From Cellulomonas wangsupingiae (lineage in GTDB: Bacteria > Actinomycetota > Actinomycetes > Actinomycetales > Cellulomonadaceae), in assembly GCF_024508275.1 (NCBI RefSeq), contig NZ_CP101989.1, forward strand, positions 2,790,001-2,854,000: a stretch of 64,000 nt of DNA. Reading direction: 5' to 3'. The notes under the pieces were generated by a model. The model had not been told where the DNA came from, made no database searches, and worked only from the letters and a program-made list of their open reading frames with translations. This document shows, one piece after another, positions 47,064 to 54,697 of the stretch. The position numbers and the translations under genes were made by a program. Position 1 is the first letter of the stretch. The number at the start of each line of letters is the position of its first letter.

Positions 47064-47152
47064 GAGGGCCCAGGCGTCCGACCCGTTGGTCCAGCTGCTG
47101 CGTCGCTCCCCGGTGGTGACCCACCCTGCTGCGCCAGTCGCGACCCACACAC
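47064..47152 (-). ncRNA. ZTP (pfl motif) riboswitch controlling glyA-folD
   Basis: On the minus strand the conserved pieces of the pfl/ZTP aptamer occur in order: GGGTCGCGACTGGCG (47131-47145), GGGTGGGTCACCACCGGGGAGCG in two halves (47103-47125) and, after a variable stem, CGCCTGGGCCC (47066-47076). This is the known binding core for ZTP/ZMP, signals of 10-formyl-THF deficiency, and glyA and folD are standard targets. About 72 nt separate it from the start codon; GTGCGG...CCGCAC can form a stem there but no U-run follows, so control may be translational or via alternative folding. Confidence 0.88.
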
Positions 47153-47190
47153 CCTACCAACCACGGCAGCCCGCCCCCCGCGGTCACCCG

Positions 47191-47202
47191 CTCTCGCGAG
47201 AG
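47191..47202. promoter_or_regulatory. Perfect palindrome CTCTCGCGAGAG upstream of the ZTP riboswitch
   Basis: A 12-bp dyad 40 bp upstream of the aptamer on the minus strand, in the region where the glyA promoter should lie. It could be an operator, and a second CTGTC-N6-GACAG repeat at 47236-47251 follows the MarR gene. Confidence 0.35.
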
Positions 47203-47255
47203 AGAGGACTGCGGGCATCCCATGCCCCGGATCCTCTGTCTCGCGGGACAGGGGG

Positions 47256-47789
47256 TCATGCCGTGGCCGGGGGGTGCTCCAGGGTCGCCAGCCAGGTGCG
47301 CAGGATGCGCTCGAGCTCGTCGGCGTCGGCGGGGGTGAGAGCGCCCAGGAGGCGGCGCTCGTTGGCCATGTGGTCGGTGAACGCGGCGTCGATGACCTCG
47401 CGGCCGCGGTCGGTGAGCGCGACGAGCCGGGCGCGGGCGTCGGTGTCGCTCACGCGGCGGGCCACCAGGCCCGCGCGCTCGAGCCGGTCGACGCGCTTGG
47501 TCATGCCGCCGCTGGTGACGAGGGTGTGGGCCGCGAGGTCGCCGGGCGAGCGCTCGTAGGGCGGGCCGACGCGGCGCAGGGTCGCGAGGACGTCGAACTC
47601 CCCCTCGGTGAGCCCGTGCTGCGCGTAGACGGCGACGAGTTCGTCGGTCAGGTGGTGGGCGACGCGGTGCAGCCGGCCGATGACCTGCTGCGGGCGGACG
47701 TCGACGTCGGGACGCTCGCGCCGCCACGCGTCGCCGATGAGGTCGAGGCGGTCCGGCGAGGGCGTCGGCCGGGGCGAGGGTGGGATCAC
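47256..47789 (-). CDS. MarR family transcriptional regulator
   Basis: 177-residue winged-helix regulator. The MarR core is LTEGEFDVLATLRRVGPPYERSPGDLAAHTLVTSGGMTKRVDRLERAGLVARRVSDTDARARLVALTDRG (about residues 58-128), including the recognition helix and DTDARA wing. The N terminus before residue 30 is Pro/Arg-rich. The GTG start at 47789 is 6 nt after TATATT, so the mRNA is leaderless. It is divergent from the EamA exporter gene with only 39 bp between start codons, implying that it represses both genes. Confidence 0.92.
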   Translation of the reverse strand: MIPPSPRPTPSPDRLDLIGDAWRRERPDVDVRPQQVIGRLHRVAHHLTDELVAVYAQHGLTEGEFDVLATLRRVGPPYERSPGDLAAHTLVTSGGMTKRVDRLERAGLVARRVSDTDARARLVALTDRGREVIDAAFTDHMANERRLLGALTPADADELERILRTWLATLEHPPATA

Positions 47790-47828
47790 GCGAGGAATAT
47801 ATCTTCCTCGTCAAGTATTTTGTCTTCC
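47790..47828. promoter_or_regulatory. Overlapping divergent promoters and candidate MarR operator
   Basis: The 39-bp gap is AT-rich. Minus-strand -10 TATATT (47796-47801) precedes the MarR GTG by 6 nt; plus-strand -10 TATTTT (47816-47821) precedes the EamA ATG by 7 nt. Between them TCTTCCTCGTCAAG contains a loose CTT/AAG dyad that a MarR dimer could cover, blocking both. Confidence 0.5.
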
Positions 47829-48797
47829 ATGGAAAGCACCTGGCGCTGGTCCCTGCTCGCCGCCGTCGCCCCGGTCACCTGGGGCGCGGCCTACTACGTC
47901 ACCGCGCAGACGCTGCCGGACTCGCACCCCCTGTGGGGTTCCGTGATGCGCGCCCTTCCGGCCGGTCTCCTCCTGCTCGTGGTCGCCCGCCGGGCACCCC
48001 GCGGCGCCTGGTGGTGGCGGTCCCTCGTGCTCGGCGCGCTCAACATGAGCGCGTTCTTCGTGCTCGTGTACGTCGCCGCGCAGCGCCTGCCCACGTCGGT
48101 GGCCTCCACCGTCATGGCGGTCTCGCCGTTCGCGCTGGCGCTCGTCGCCTGGCCGCTGCTCGGCCAGCGGCCGCGCGTCGCGTCGCTCGCGGGCGCGGGC
48201 CTCGGGTTCACCGGGGTCGTCGCGATGCTGCTGACCGGCAGCGTGCAGATCGACCCGGTCGGGGTGCTCGCCGGCACCGCCGCGATGCTCATGTCGTCCG
48301 TCGGGTTCGTCCTGGCCACCCGGTGGAAGGACGAGGTCGACGTGCTGACGACGACCTCCTGGCAGCTGGTGGCCGGCGGGCTGCTGCTCGTCCCCGTCGC
48401 CGTCGCGGCCGAGGGTGCTCCCCCGACGCTCGACGCCCGCGGCTGGCTCGGCCTGGCGTTCCTGTCGCTCGTCGCGACGGCGCTCGCCTACGTCACGTGG
48501 TTCACCGCGCTGCGGCACCTGCCCGCGAGCGCAGTGGGTCTCGTCGGGCTCCTCAACCCCGTCACCGGCGTCGCCGCCGGGCTCACGCTCGGCGGCGAGC
48601 ACCTCACCGGCCGGCAGACGCTCGGCGTCGTGGCCGTCCTCGCCGCGGTCCTCCTCGGGCAGCCCGCGGTGCAGGCGCGGCTCCGCGGTCGCCGCCCGAC
48701 GCCCCACCCCGGGCACGACACCGTGCGAGCCGTCGCGCAGCTCACGCCCCCCGGGCCACACGTCGCGTCGCCGGGCGCGACGTCGTCGTCCTCATGA
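47829..48797 (+). CDS. EamA/DMT family transporter
   Basis: 322-residue drug/metabolite-superfamily transporter with about ten membrane helices in two EamA repeats (first WSLLAAVAPVTWGAAYYVTAQ, second starting VGVLAGTAAMLMSSVGFVLATR). The final 40 residues after about 282 are hydrophilic and Pro/Arg-rich. The ATG at 47829 appears leaderless, using TATTTT at 47816. Its expression is probably controlled by the divergent MarR regulator. Such pairs usually export a toxic small molecule, amino acid or metabolite; the substrate cannot be told. Confidence 0.9.
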   Translation: MESTWRWSLLAAVAPVTWGAAYYVTAQTLPDSHPLWGSVMRALPAGLLLLVVARRAPRGAWWWRSLVLGALNMSAFFVLVYVAAQRLPTSVASTVMAVSPFALALVAWPLLGQRPRVASLAGAGLGFTGVVAMLLTGSVQIDPVGVLAGTAAMLMSSVGFVLATRWKDEVDVLTTTSWQLVAGGLLLVPVAVAAEGAPPTLDARGWLGLAFLSLVATALAYVTWFTALRHLPASAVGLVGLLNPVTGVAAGLTLGGEHLTGRQTLGVVAVLAAVLLGQPAVQARLRGRRPTPHPGHDTVRAVAQLTPPGPHVASPGATSSSS

Positions 48798-48815
48798 CCT
48801 CCCCACGAGGGGGCG

Positions 48816-49307
48816 TCAGGCTCGGACGGGCTCACCGTCGCCGAGGAGCTTGCGCAGGTACGCGTACGTGAGGTCGCCCGCCGTCTGGTCGTGCTGGTGC
48901 TCGTAGCCGGCCTTGTTGTACAGCGCGATGTTCTGCAGCGAGTCGCGCCCGGTGAACACCCAGACCTCGTCGATCCCGTCGGGCAGCGTCGGCAGGATCG
49001 CCGAGAGCAGCTCGGTGCCGATGCCCTTGCCCTGCAGGTCGGGGGCGACCGCGAACCGGCCGAGCGTCGCCTTGGACCCCTCGACGAGCACGCGGATCGA
49101 GCCCACCAGCCGGTGGCCCCACCACGCGCCGAGCGTGATGACGCCGTCGGCCCGCAGGTCCTCCTCGAGCTCCGGCAGCGTCTGGGTCAGCGGCGGGATG
49201 TTCGGGTCGCCGTACTGCTGCGCCTCCGTGACGAACGCGGCACGGCGCAGAGTGAGCAGCTCACCCGCGTCGTCGGCCGTGACGGGGCGGATGTCGAGGG
49301 CGGTCAT
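48816..49307 (-). CDS. GNAT family N-acetyltransferase
   Basis: 163-residue acetyltransferase. The acetyl-CoA-binding motif A is LGRFAVAPDLQGKGIGTELLSAIL (about residues 82-105, Q/R-x-x-G-x-G/A form QGKGIG) and motif B follows with NIALYNKAGYEHQHDQT. The N terminus MTALDIRPVTADDAGELLTLRRAAFVTEAQ is typical. Substrate unknown. It converges on the EamA gene, with 18 bp between stops, and is divergent from purU. Confidence 0.9.
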   Translation of the reverse strand: MTALDIRPVTADDAGELLTLRRAAFVTEAQQYGDPNIPPLTQTLPELEEDLRADGVITLGAWWGHRLVGSIRVLVEGSKATLGRFAVAPDLQGKGIGTELLSAILPTLPDGIDEVWVFTGRDSLQNIALYNKAGYEHQHDQTAGDLTYAYLRKLLGDGEPVRA

Positions 49308-49355
49308 GCGGCCATCGTCTCAGCCCACGCCCTGCGCGCACTACTCTCGGACCTC

Positions 49356-50222
49356 GTGTCTCCCACTTCGGACCTCGACCCGAGCCACCTCGTCCTGACC
49401 CTGTCGTGCCCGGACCGCCCCGGCATCGTCGCGGCCGTCGCCGGACTGCTCGCCGAGCACGGCGGGAACATCACCGAGTCGCAGCAGTTCGGCGACCCGC
49501 TGTCGGGGCTGTTCTTCATGCGGGTGCAGGTGACGACGCAGGCGCCGGCCGACGTGCTGCGCGCGGACCTCACGGCGCTGGCCCACCGGTTCGAGATGAG
49601 CTGGCAGCTCGACCTGGCGGGCCGCCCCGTGCGCACGCTGGTCATGGTCTCCACGACCGCCCACTGCCTCAACGACCTGGCCTTCCGCCAGCGGTCGGAG
49701 GGCCTGCCCGTCGACCTGGTCGCCGTGGTGTCCAACCACGACCTGCTGCGCCCCATGGCCGACTTCTACGACATCCCGTTCCACCACGTCCCCGTGACGT
49801 CGGCGACCAAGGCGGCGGCCGAGGCGCGGCTGCTCGAGCTCGTCGAGGAGCTCGACGTCGAGCTCGTCGTGCTGGCGCGGTACATGCAGATCCTCTCGGA
49901 CGACCTGTGCCGGCGCCTGCAGGGCCGTGTCATCAACATCCACCACTCGTTCCTGCCCTCGTTCAAGGGTGCCCGGCCCTACGCGCAGGCCCACGAGCGA
50001 GGGGTCAAGCTCATCGGCGCGACCGCGCACTACGTGACCGGCGACCTCGACGAGGGCCCGATCATCGAGCAGGACGTCGAGCGGGTGGACCACACCCACG
50101 CCGTGGAGCACCTCGTGGCGCTGGGGCAGGACGTCGAGCGTCGCGCACTGGCCCGCGCGGTGCGCTGGCACGCCGAGCACCGTGTGCTGCTCGACGGCAC
50201 GCGGACCATCGTCTTCCGCTGA
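49356..50222 (+). CDS. purU: Formyltetrahydrofolate deformylase
   Basis: 288-residue PurU, hydrolysing 10-formyl-THF to formate and THF, supplying formate to purine synthesis and balancing one-carbon units. The ACT domain covers residues 5-85 (VLTLSCPDRPGIVAAVAGLLAEHGGNI). The formyltransferase-like domain has VVSNHDLL, INIHHSFLPSFKGARPYAQA (catalytic Asn/His) and TGDLDEGPIIEQD (catalytic Asp). GTG 49356 lies 8 nt after TACTCT, near leaderless spacing. It is followed by a terminator at 50247. Together with glyA and folD 2 kb away, it marks a one-carbon neighbourhood. Confidence 0.94.
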   Translation: MSPTSDLDPSHLVLTLSCPDRPGIVAAVAGLLAEHGGNITESQQFGDPLSGLFFMRVQVTTQAPADVLRADLTALAHRFEMSWQLDLAGRPVRTLVMVSTTAHCLNDLAFRQRSEGLPVDLVAVVSNHDLLRPMADFYDIPFHHVPVTSATKAAAEARLLELVEELDVELVVLARYMQILSDDLCRRLQGRVINIHHSFLPSFKGARPYAQAHERGVKLIGATAHYVTGDLDEGPIIEQDVERVDHTHAVEHLVALGQDVERRALARAVRWHAEHRVLLDGTRTIVFR

Positions 50223-50246
50223 CGCGGACCCGCGCGCTGGATCGTC

Positions 50247-50281
50247 CTCTCACGCCCTTCATCCCCGGAGGGCGGTGAGAG
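50247..50281 (+). terminator. Hairpin terminator after purU
   Basis: CTCTCACGCCC pairs with GGGCGGTGAGAG (one bulged G) across a 12-nt loop. Confidence 0.65.
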
Positions 50282-50287
50282 CCGGGG

Positions 50288-50310
50288 GCACGAAGCGTTT
50301 CGCGTCGTGC
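50288..50310. promoter_or_regulatory. Nested dyad, candidate sugar-repressor operator
   Basis: CGAAGCGTTTCG (50291-50302) is a LacI-type CGAA-N4-TTCG site; GCACGA and TCGTGC flank it as outer arms (50288-50293 and 50305-50310). It lies 120 bp before the esterase gene. Confidence 0.42.
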
Positions 50311-50340
50311 GGGGAGCGCCCCGCGGGGAACATGCTCGGC

Positions 50341-50374
50341 TCGACGGTCCGACAAACGTTCTCGGACCGGTCGA
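50341..50374. promoter_or_regulatory. Large inverted repeat around AAACGTT before the esterase gene
   Basis: TCGACGGTCCGA (50341-50352) and TCGGACCGGTCGA (50362-50374) are inverted with a one-base insertion and enclose CAAACGTTC. The centre resembles the ACG-centred sites at the xylanase promoter. It lies 48 bp upstream of the ATG and may overlap the promoter. Confidence 0.42.
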
Positions 50375-50422
50375 CGACGCCGGGCGTACCGCCGCGCCCG
50401 GCAGGGCGAGAGGACCCCCGCG

Positions 50423-51844
50423 ATGAGACTCTTCCGCTCCGGCGCACGTCGCCGTGCCGCCGTGCGCGCCGGGGTGCTGGCCACCGCGCTGACGCTGGGC
50501 CTGACGGCCGCCGTGCAGCTCGCGACCGCACCACCGGCGCAGGCCGCGTCGCTCGTCGAGGTGACGGGGTTCGGCACCAACCCCGGCGGGCTCAGGATGC
50601 ACCTGTTCGTGCCGGACCGGGTCGCACCCACCCCGGGCATCCTCGTCGTCGTGCACTACTGCACCGGCAGCGCGCAGGCGATGTACAACGGCGCGCAGTT
50701 CGACGAGCTGGCGTCGCAGCACGGGTTCATCGCGGTCTACCCGAGCACCGACCGGCCCGGCAACTGCTTCGACGTCTCCTCCACGGCCGCCATGACGCGT
50801 GACGGGGGCAGCGACCCCCAGAGCATCGTGCAGATGGTCCGGTACGTGCAGCAGCGGTACACCACGGACACGTCGCGCGTCTTCGTCACCGGCGTCTCGT
50901 CCGGCGCGATGACGACGCAGCTGCTGCTCGCCGAGTACCCCGACGTGTTCGCGGCCGGGTCCGCGTTCGCGGGCGTCCCGGCGACCTGCTTCTCGACCGG
51001 CGGCGCCAAGCCGGGGACCACCGCGCAGGCCGGGTGGAACAGCGAGTGCGCGCAGGGCCGGCGGATCCTCACGGCGCAGCAGTGGGGCGACCTGGCGCGC
51101 GCCACGTACCCCGGGTACACGGGCAAGCGCCCGCGCGTGCAGCTGTGGCACGGCACCAACGACGAGACCCTCGGCTTCCAGAACTTCACCGAGGCCACCA
51201 AGCAGTGGACCGACGTGCTGGGCCTCAGCGCCACGCCGAGCAGCACCGAGACCATCGGGTCGAACCGCACCCGCGCCCGCTACGGCGGCACGGGCACGCA
51301 GGCGCCGCTCGAGACGAACCGCCTGCAGAGCACCTCCCACAACCTGCCCGTCGACGCCGCCGCCGCCATCGCGTTCTTCGGCCTGGACCAGGCCGGACCG
51401 TCCCCGACGCCGACGCCCACCGTGAGCCCCACACCCACGGTCAGCCCCACGCCCACCGTGAGCCCCACGCCCACGGTCAGCCCCACGCCGACCCCGACGG
51501 CGACCCCCACCCCCACGCCCCCCGCCGGGTCGTGCGCGGTGTCGTACACCGTCAACCAGTGGAACACGGGGTTCACGGCGAGCGTCACGATCCGCAACAC
51601 GTCGGGCACCGCGCTCGACGCGTGGTCGCTGCGGTGGTCGTTCCCGTCCGGGCAGCAGGTGACGCAGGCGTGGAGCAGCACCGTGACGCAGGCGGGCAGC
51701 ACCGTCACGGCGGCGCAGGCGCCGTGGAACGGCCGGATCCCGGCGGGTGGGTCGGTGCAGTTCGGGTTCAACGGGACGCACAGCGGCACCAACGCCGCCC
51801 CGAGCTCCTTCACGCTCAACGGGGCGGCCTGCACGACGACCTGA
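50423..51844 (+). CDS. Secreted PHB-depolymerase/CE1-type esterase with CBM2
   Basis: 473-residue extracellular esterase, probably acetylxylan or feruloyl esterase. A signal peptide with Arg-rich start (RRRAAVRA) is cut near AQAA (residue 42). The alpha/beta-hydrolase domain (about 45-320) has nucleophile Ser159 in GVSSG, Asp247 in WHGTNDE and His306 in STSHNLP, and conserved HYCTGSA oxyanion region. A linker built of VSPTPT repeats (326-369) joins a C-terminal CBM2a module (371-470; [33 protein letters not shown]), almost the sequence of the C. fimi Cex cellulose-binding domain. The CBM would anchor it to cellulose. Operators upstream suggest carbon control. Confidence 0.92.
   Translation: MRLFRSGARRRAAVRAGVLATALTLGLTAAVQLATAPPAQAASLVEVTGFGTNPGGLRMHLFVPDRVAPTPGILVVVHYCTGSAQAMYNGAQFDELASQHGFIAVYPSTDRPGNCFDVSSTAAMTRDGGSDPQSIVQMVRYVQQRYTTDTSRVFVTGVSSGAMTTQLLLAEYPDVFAAGSAFAGVPATCFSTGGAKPGTTAQAGWNSECAQGRRILTAQQWGDLARATYPGYTGKRPRVQLWHGTNDETLGFQNFTEATKQWTDVLGLSATPSSTETIGSNRTRARYGGTGTQAPLETNRLQSTSHNLPVDAAAAIAFFGLDQAGPSPTPTPTVSPTPTVSPTPTVSPTPTVSPTPTPTATPTPTPPAGSCAVSYTVNQWNTGFTASVTIRNTSGTALDAWSLRWSFPSGQQVTQAWSSTVTQAGSTVTAAQAPWNGRIPAGGSVQFGFNGTHSGTNAAPSSFTLNGAACTTT
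51412..51494 (+). repeat. Degenerate 24-bp direct repeats encoding the Pro/Thr/Ser linker
   Basis: CCCACCGTGAGCCCCACA is repeated four times with silent changes (CACGGTCAGCCCC alternates with CACCGTGAGCCCC). Each 12-bp unit codes VSPT or TPTV. Such linker repeats can expand and contract by slippage. Confidence 0.65.
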
Positions 51845-51872
51845 GGCGGGCCGGCGGCGACCACGGAGGCAA

Positions 51873-51888
51873 TGTGACCCAGGTCACA
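51873..51888. promoter_or_regulatory. Perfect CRP/GlxR-type operator
   Basis: TGTGACCCAGGTCACA is a perfect TGTGA-N6-TCACA dyad, differing by one base from the site upstream of the xylanase gene. It lies 100 bp before the membrane-protein gene. Downstream ATCTC-CTT-GAGAT (51908-51920) is a second small dyad. Confidence 0.7.
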
Positions 51889-51987
51889 TGAAGCGTTTTG
51901 TTGAGTATCTCCTTGAGATTTCACCCACCACCGTGAGTCCACCGGTACCGCTCAGGGGGCCGGTACCGCACGAACGAAGGGGTACCC

Positions 51988-52455
51988 ATGTCCGCCGACG
52001 TCGCACCCACCGCCGCATCCGCCGGCGCCACGCCCGCCGCACCACCCGCCGACCGGCGCGTCCGCGTCCTCGGCACGCTGCTCGTCGCGCTGGGCCTGCT
52101 CATGGGCCTCGCGGGAGTCGGGACCTGGGCCGCCATCGCCCAGGGACTCGCGCAGGAGGAGATCACGGTCTCGGAGGACGCGGCCGCGTTCGCCGGGCAG
52201 CCCGTCGTGACGCCCTGGACCGTCTGGGCGCAGGCCGAGGTCATCCGGGCCGACCTCGACGAGATGACCGGCGGGCGCACCTACGCGGAGATGGACCGTG
52301 AGGACCCGCAGCGTCCAGCCGTCGCGACCGGCACGTTCCTGCGGGCGTCGCTCATCACGTCGGTCGTCGCGTTCGGCGTCGCCCTCGCGCTCGTCGGGGT
52401 CGGCACGGGGTTCGTCCTCGGCGGGCTCGGCCTGCGCGGCGCCGCCGCCCGCTGA
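51988..52455 (+). CDS. Small two-helix membrane protein, function unknown
   Basis: 155-residue protein of a type seen in Cellulomonas and relatives. After an Ala/Pro-rich N terminus come two membrane helices at about 28-50 (VLGTLLVALGLLMGLAGVGTWAAI) and 118-142, separated by an extracytoplasmic domain of about 65 residues containing QAEVIRADLDEMTGGRTYAEM. No Cys or catalytic motif. RBS AAGGGG precedes the ATG at 51988 by 7 nt. A perfect CRP-type site lies 100 bp upstream, so expression probably follows carbon state. Some databases mislabel similar proteins LigA; nothing here supports that. Confidence 0.7.
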   Translation: MSADVAPTAASAGATPAAPPADRRVRVLGTLLVALGLLMGLAGVGTWAAIAQGLAQEEITVSEDAAAFAGQPVVTPWTVWAQAEVIRADLDEMTGGRTYAEMDREDPQRPAVATGTFLRASLITSVVAFGVALALVGVGTGFVLGGLGLRGAAAR

Positions 52456-52460
52456 CCCGA

Positions 52461-52502
52461 TCGGCCGACGGCCCGGGCGTGCGCGTCCGGGCCGTCGGCC
52501 GA
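52461..52502. terminator. 16-bp convergent hairpin terminator
   Basis: TCGGCCGACGGCCCGG (52461-52476) and its exact reverse complement (52487-52502), loop 10 nt. It lies between the convergent membrane-protein and ABC ATPase genes. Confidence 0.8.
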
Positions 52503-52504
52503 CC

Positions 52505-53293
52505 TCAGCCGACGGCGCCCAGCGGACGCGCGGGAGGCACCTGCGTGGCCCCCGTGATCGCCGCCAGCAGCTCCTCCTGGGAGACGTGCCGCGCGTCGAA
52601 CGACCCGTTGTTGCGGCCGTGGCGCAGCACCTCGATGCGGTCCGACACGGCCCGCACGTCGTTGAGGTTGTGGCTGATGAGCACGACACCGAGACCGAGC
52701 TCGCGCAGCCGCTCGATGTGGTTGAGCACCTCGGCGGTGTGCGCGACCGACAGCGCCGCCGTGGGCTCGTCGAGCACGACGAGCCGGGGCGACCCGATGA
52801 GCGTGCGCGCGATCGCGACGGTCTGGCGCTGACCGGCCGACAGGTGACCGATCGGCGTGCGGACCGACGGGATGCGGCTGGTGAGGTCCTGCAGGATCCG
52901 GCGGGCCACCCGCTCCATCTCGCCGTCCCGCATGAGCGTGCGTTCCCGCAGCTCACGGCCCAGGAAGAGGTTGGCCGTGACGTCGAGGTTCTCGCACAGC
53001 GCGTAGTCCTGGAAGACGGTCGCGATGCCGGCCTGGTGGGCGTCCGAGGGCGAGGTGATCGCGACCTGCTCACCGCCGAGCTCGATCAGGCCGCCGTCGG
53101 GCTGCAGGACGCCGGAGACCACCTTGGCCAGCGTCGACTTGCCGGCCCCGTTGTCCCCGACGAGCGCGACCACCTCGTGCGGGTGCACCACGAGGTCGAC
53201 GCCCACGAGCGCCTCCACGGGCCCGAACCGCTTGGACACCTGCCGGACCGACAGCACCGGCGTCCGGTGGCCGGCACCCGCTGTCCCGCTCAT
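52505..53293 (-). CDS. Single-domain FrcA-like sugar ABC ATPase, cassette A
   Basis: 262-residue ATP-binding protein with one NBD. Walker A GDNGAGKST is at about residues 48-56, signature LSAGQRQTVAIARTL, Walker [12 protein letters not shown] and H-loop LISHN. It resembles FrcA-type sugar ATPases, unlike the double-NBD ATPase of the same cassette. It follows the ROK gene at 62 bp. ATG 53293 is supported by GGAGGG 3-9 nt upstream and by the cassette B paralogue; ATG 53359, overlapping the ROK stop (ATGA), would give 284 residues. No permease is coded beside it in this orientation except the one upstream of the ROK gene. Confidence 0.87.
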   Translation of the reverse strand: MSGTAGAGHRTPVLSVRQVSKRFGPVEALVGVDLVVHPHEVVALVGDNGAGKSTLAKVVSGVLQPDGGLIELGGEQVAITSPSDAHQAGIATVFQDYALCENLDVTANLFLGRELRERTLMRDGEMERVARRILQDLTSRIPSVRTPIGHLSAGQRQTVAIARTLIGSPRLVVLDEPTAALSVAHTAEVLNHIERLRELGLGVVLISHNLNDVRAVSDRIEVLRHGRNNGSFDARHVSQEELLAAITGATQVPPARPLGAVG

Positions 53294-53355
53294 CTGCCCT
53301 CCGTCGCGCACGTCGTCTCCAGTCGATCCCCGGCCCAGGGGGCCGTCCATCGTCG

Positions 53356-54573
53356 TCATCCCGCGCCGCCCGTCGCGGCGTCGATCCCGCCCCCGGCCTC
53401 GGCCGACTCCCCCGAGGTCCCCGTCGCGACCGCCTGGTCCGTCGCCTCCAGCGCCATCGCGAGCGCGCCGAGCACCGACGCCCGCACCCCCAGGTCCCCC
53501 GCGACCACGTCGAGCGACACGACCTGGTTCAGCGGCACCCGGCGCGCGATCGCCTCACGCATCGGCTGCAGCAGCACCTCCCCCGTGCCGGCCAGCTCCC
53601 CACCGACCACGATGCACTGGGGGTTGACGACCATCGCCATCGTCGCGACGACGCCGGCGATGACGACGCCCGCGTCCGCGACGACCTGCCGGCAGCCGGG
53701 GTCGCCGTCGACGGCGCGCTGCACGACGTCGCGCACGGTCAGCGCCCCGTGGCTGACGGCGAGCGGCTCGACCAGCGCCGGGTACCCCACGACGGTGTCG
53801 AGGCAGCCGCGCGAGCCGCACCGGCAGATCCTCCCCTGCGGGTCGACCTGCACGTGACCGATCTCCCCCGCGGTGCCGCCGAAGCCGCGGTGCAGGTGGC
53901 CCGAGAGCACGATTCCCGCGCCGGTCCCGGCGCCCACCGAGACGTACACGACGTCCTGGTAGCCGCGGGCGGCGCCGAACCGGCTCTCCGCGAGCGCACC
54001 GAGGTTGGCCTCGTTGTCGACGAGGACGGGCTTGGCGAGGCGCTTGGCCAGGACGTGCACGACCGGCGTCTCGTCCCACCCGCGCAGCACGCCGCGGACC
54101 GTGACGAGCCCGGTGCCGGGCTCGACCGGGGCCGGCAGCCCGACGCCCAGGCCGACGAGGTCGTCGAGCGAGGCGCCGACCCGCTCCAGCAGGTCGACGA
54201 CGAGCAGGGCCGCGCGGTCGAGCGTGGTGTCGGCGCGGTGGTCCGCCGGCAGCGGCAGGCTCTGCTCCGCGACGATCTCGCGCGTCACGTCGCCCAGTGC
54301 GACGCGCAGGTGGCGCGGGCCGACGTCGACGCCCGCGGCGAGCCCGGTGCTCCGCGCGATCGTGACGAGCTGGGCCCGTCGCCCCGAGCGGATCGTGCTG
54401 CGCGTGTCGACGACGCCTGCGGCGAGGAGCTCCTTGACGATCGAGCTGACCGTGGCAGGCGACAGGCTGGTCGCGGCGGTGAGCTCCACCTGGGTGAGGC
54501 CGCCGTACCGCTTGACGGTCTCGACGACGAGGGCCCGGTTGGCGCCCCGGAGGGACGACTGCGATCCCGTCAT
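53356..54573 (-). CDS. ROK family transcriptional repressor, cassette A
   Basis: 405-residue ROK protein (XylR/NagC type). The N-terminal winged helix is at about 15-60 (GGLTQVELTAATSLSPATVSSIVKELLAAGVV). The sugar-kinase-like domain has LGVGLPAPVEP, VYVSVGAGTGAGIVLSG and the zinc motif CRCGSRGCLD with GHVQVDPQG before it. It probably represses sugar-uptake genes until a sugar binds. TAGGCT at 54594-54599 is a likely -10; a GTG at 54585 (VRGPMTGSQ) 8 nt after it is an alternative start, but GAGGGG favours ATG 54573. A terminator separates it from the permease gene. Confidence 0.9.
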   Translation of the reverse strand: MTGSQSSLRGANRALVVETVKRYGGLTQVELTAATSLSPATVSSIVKELLAAGVVDTRSTIRSGRRAQLVTIARSTGLAAGVDVGPRHLRVALGDVTREIVAEQSLPLPADHRADTTLDRAALLVVDLLERVGASLDDLVGLGVGLPAPVEPGTGLVTVRGVLRGWDETPVVHVLAKRLAKPVLVDNEANLGALAESRFGAARGYQDVVYVSVGAGTGAGIVLSGHLHRGFGGTAGEIGHVQVDPQGRICRCGSRGCLDTVVGYPALVEPLAVSHGALTVRDVVQRAVDGDPGCRQVVADAGVVIAGVVATMAMVVNPQCIVVGGELAGTGEVLLQPMREAIARRVPLNQVVSLDVVAGDLGVRASVLGALAMALEATDQAVATGTSGESAEAGGGIDAATGGAG

Positions 54574-54593
54574 CGGTCCCCTCACGTCGGCCG

Positions 54594-54599
54594 AGCCTA
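54594..54599 (-). promoter_or_regulatory. -10 box TAGGCT of the cassette A ROK gene
   Basis: Minus-strand TAGGCT, 8 nt before GTG 54585 and 20 nt before ATG 54573. It shows that ROK and the single-NBD ATPase are transcribed apart from the upstream uptake genes. Confidence 0.5.
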
Positions 54600-54652
54600 G
54601 CGGTGACACGGTGCGGCGCAGGTCACGCCCCCACGGGCGGCGCGCCGGACGA

Positions 54653-54688
54653 CGCGGGCCCGCACCGGATCACCGGCACGGGCCCGCG
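54653..54688 (-). terminator. Hairpin terminator after the cassette A permease
   Basis: CGCGGGCCCG (54653-54662) and CGGGCCCGCG (54679-54688), perfect 10-bp stem with CCGG pairs in the loop, 10 bp after the permease stop. Confidence 0.7.
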
Positions 54689-54697
54689 CAGCCCTGG

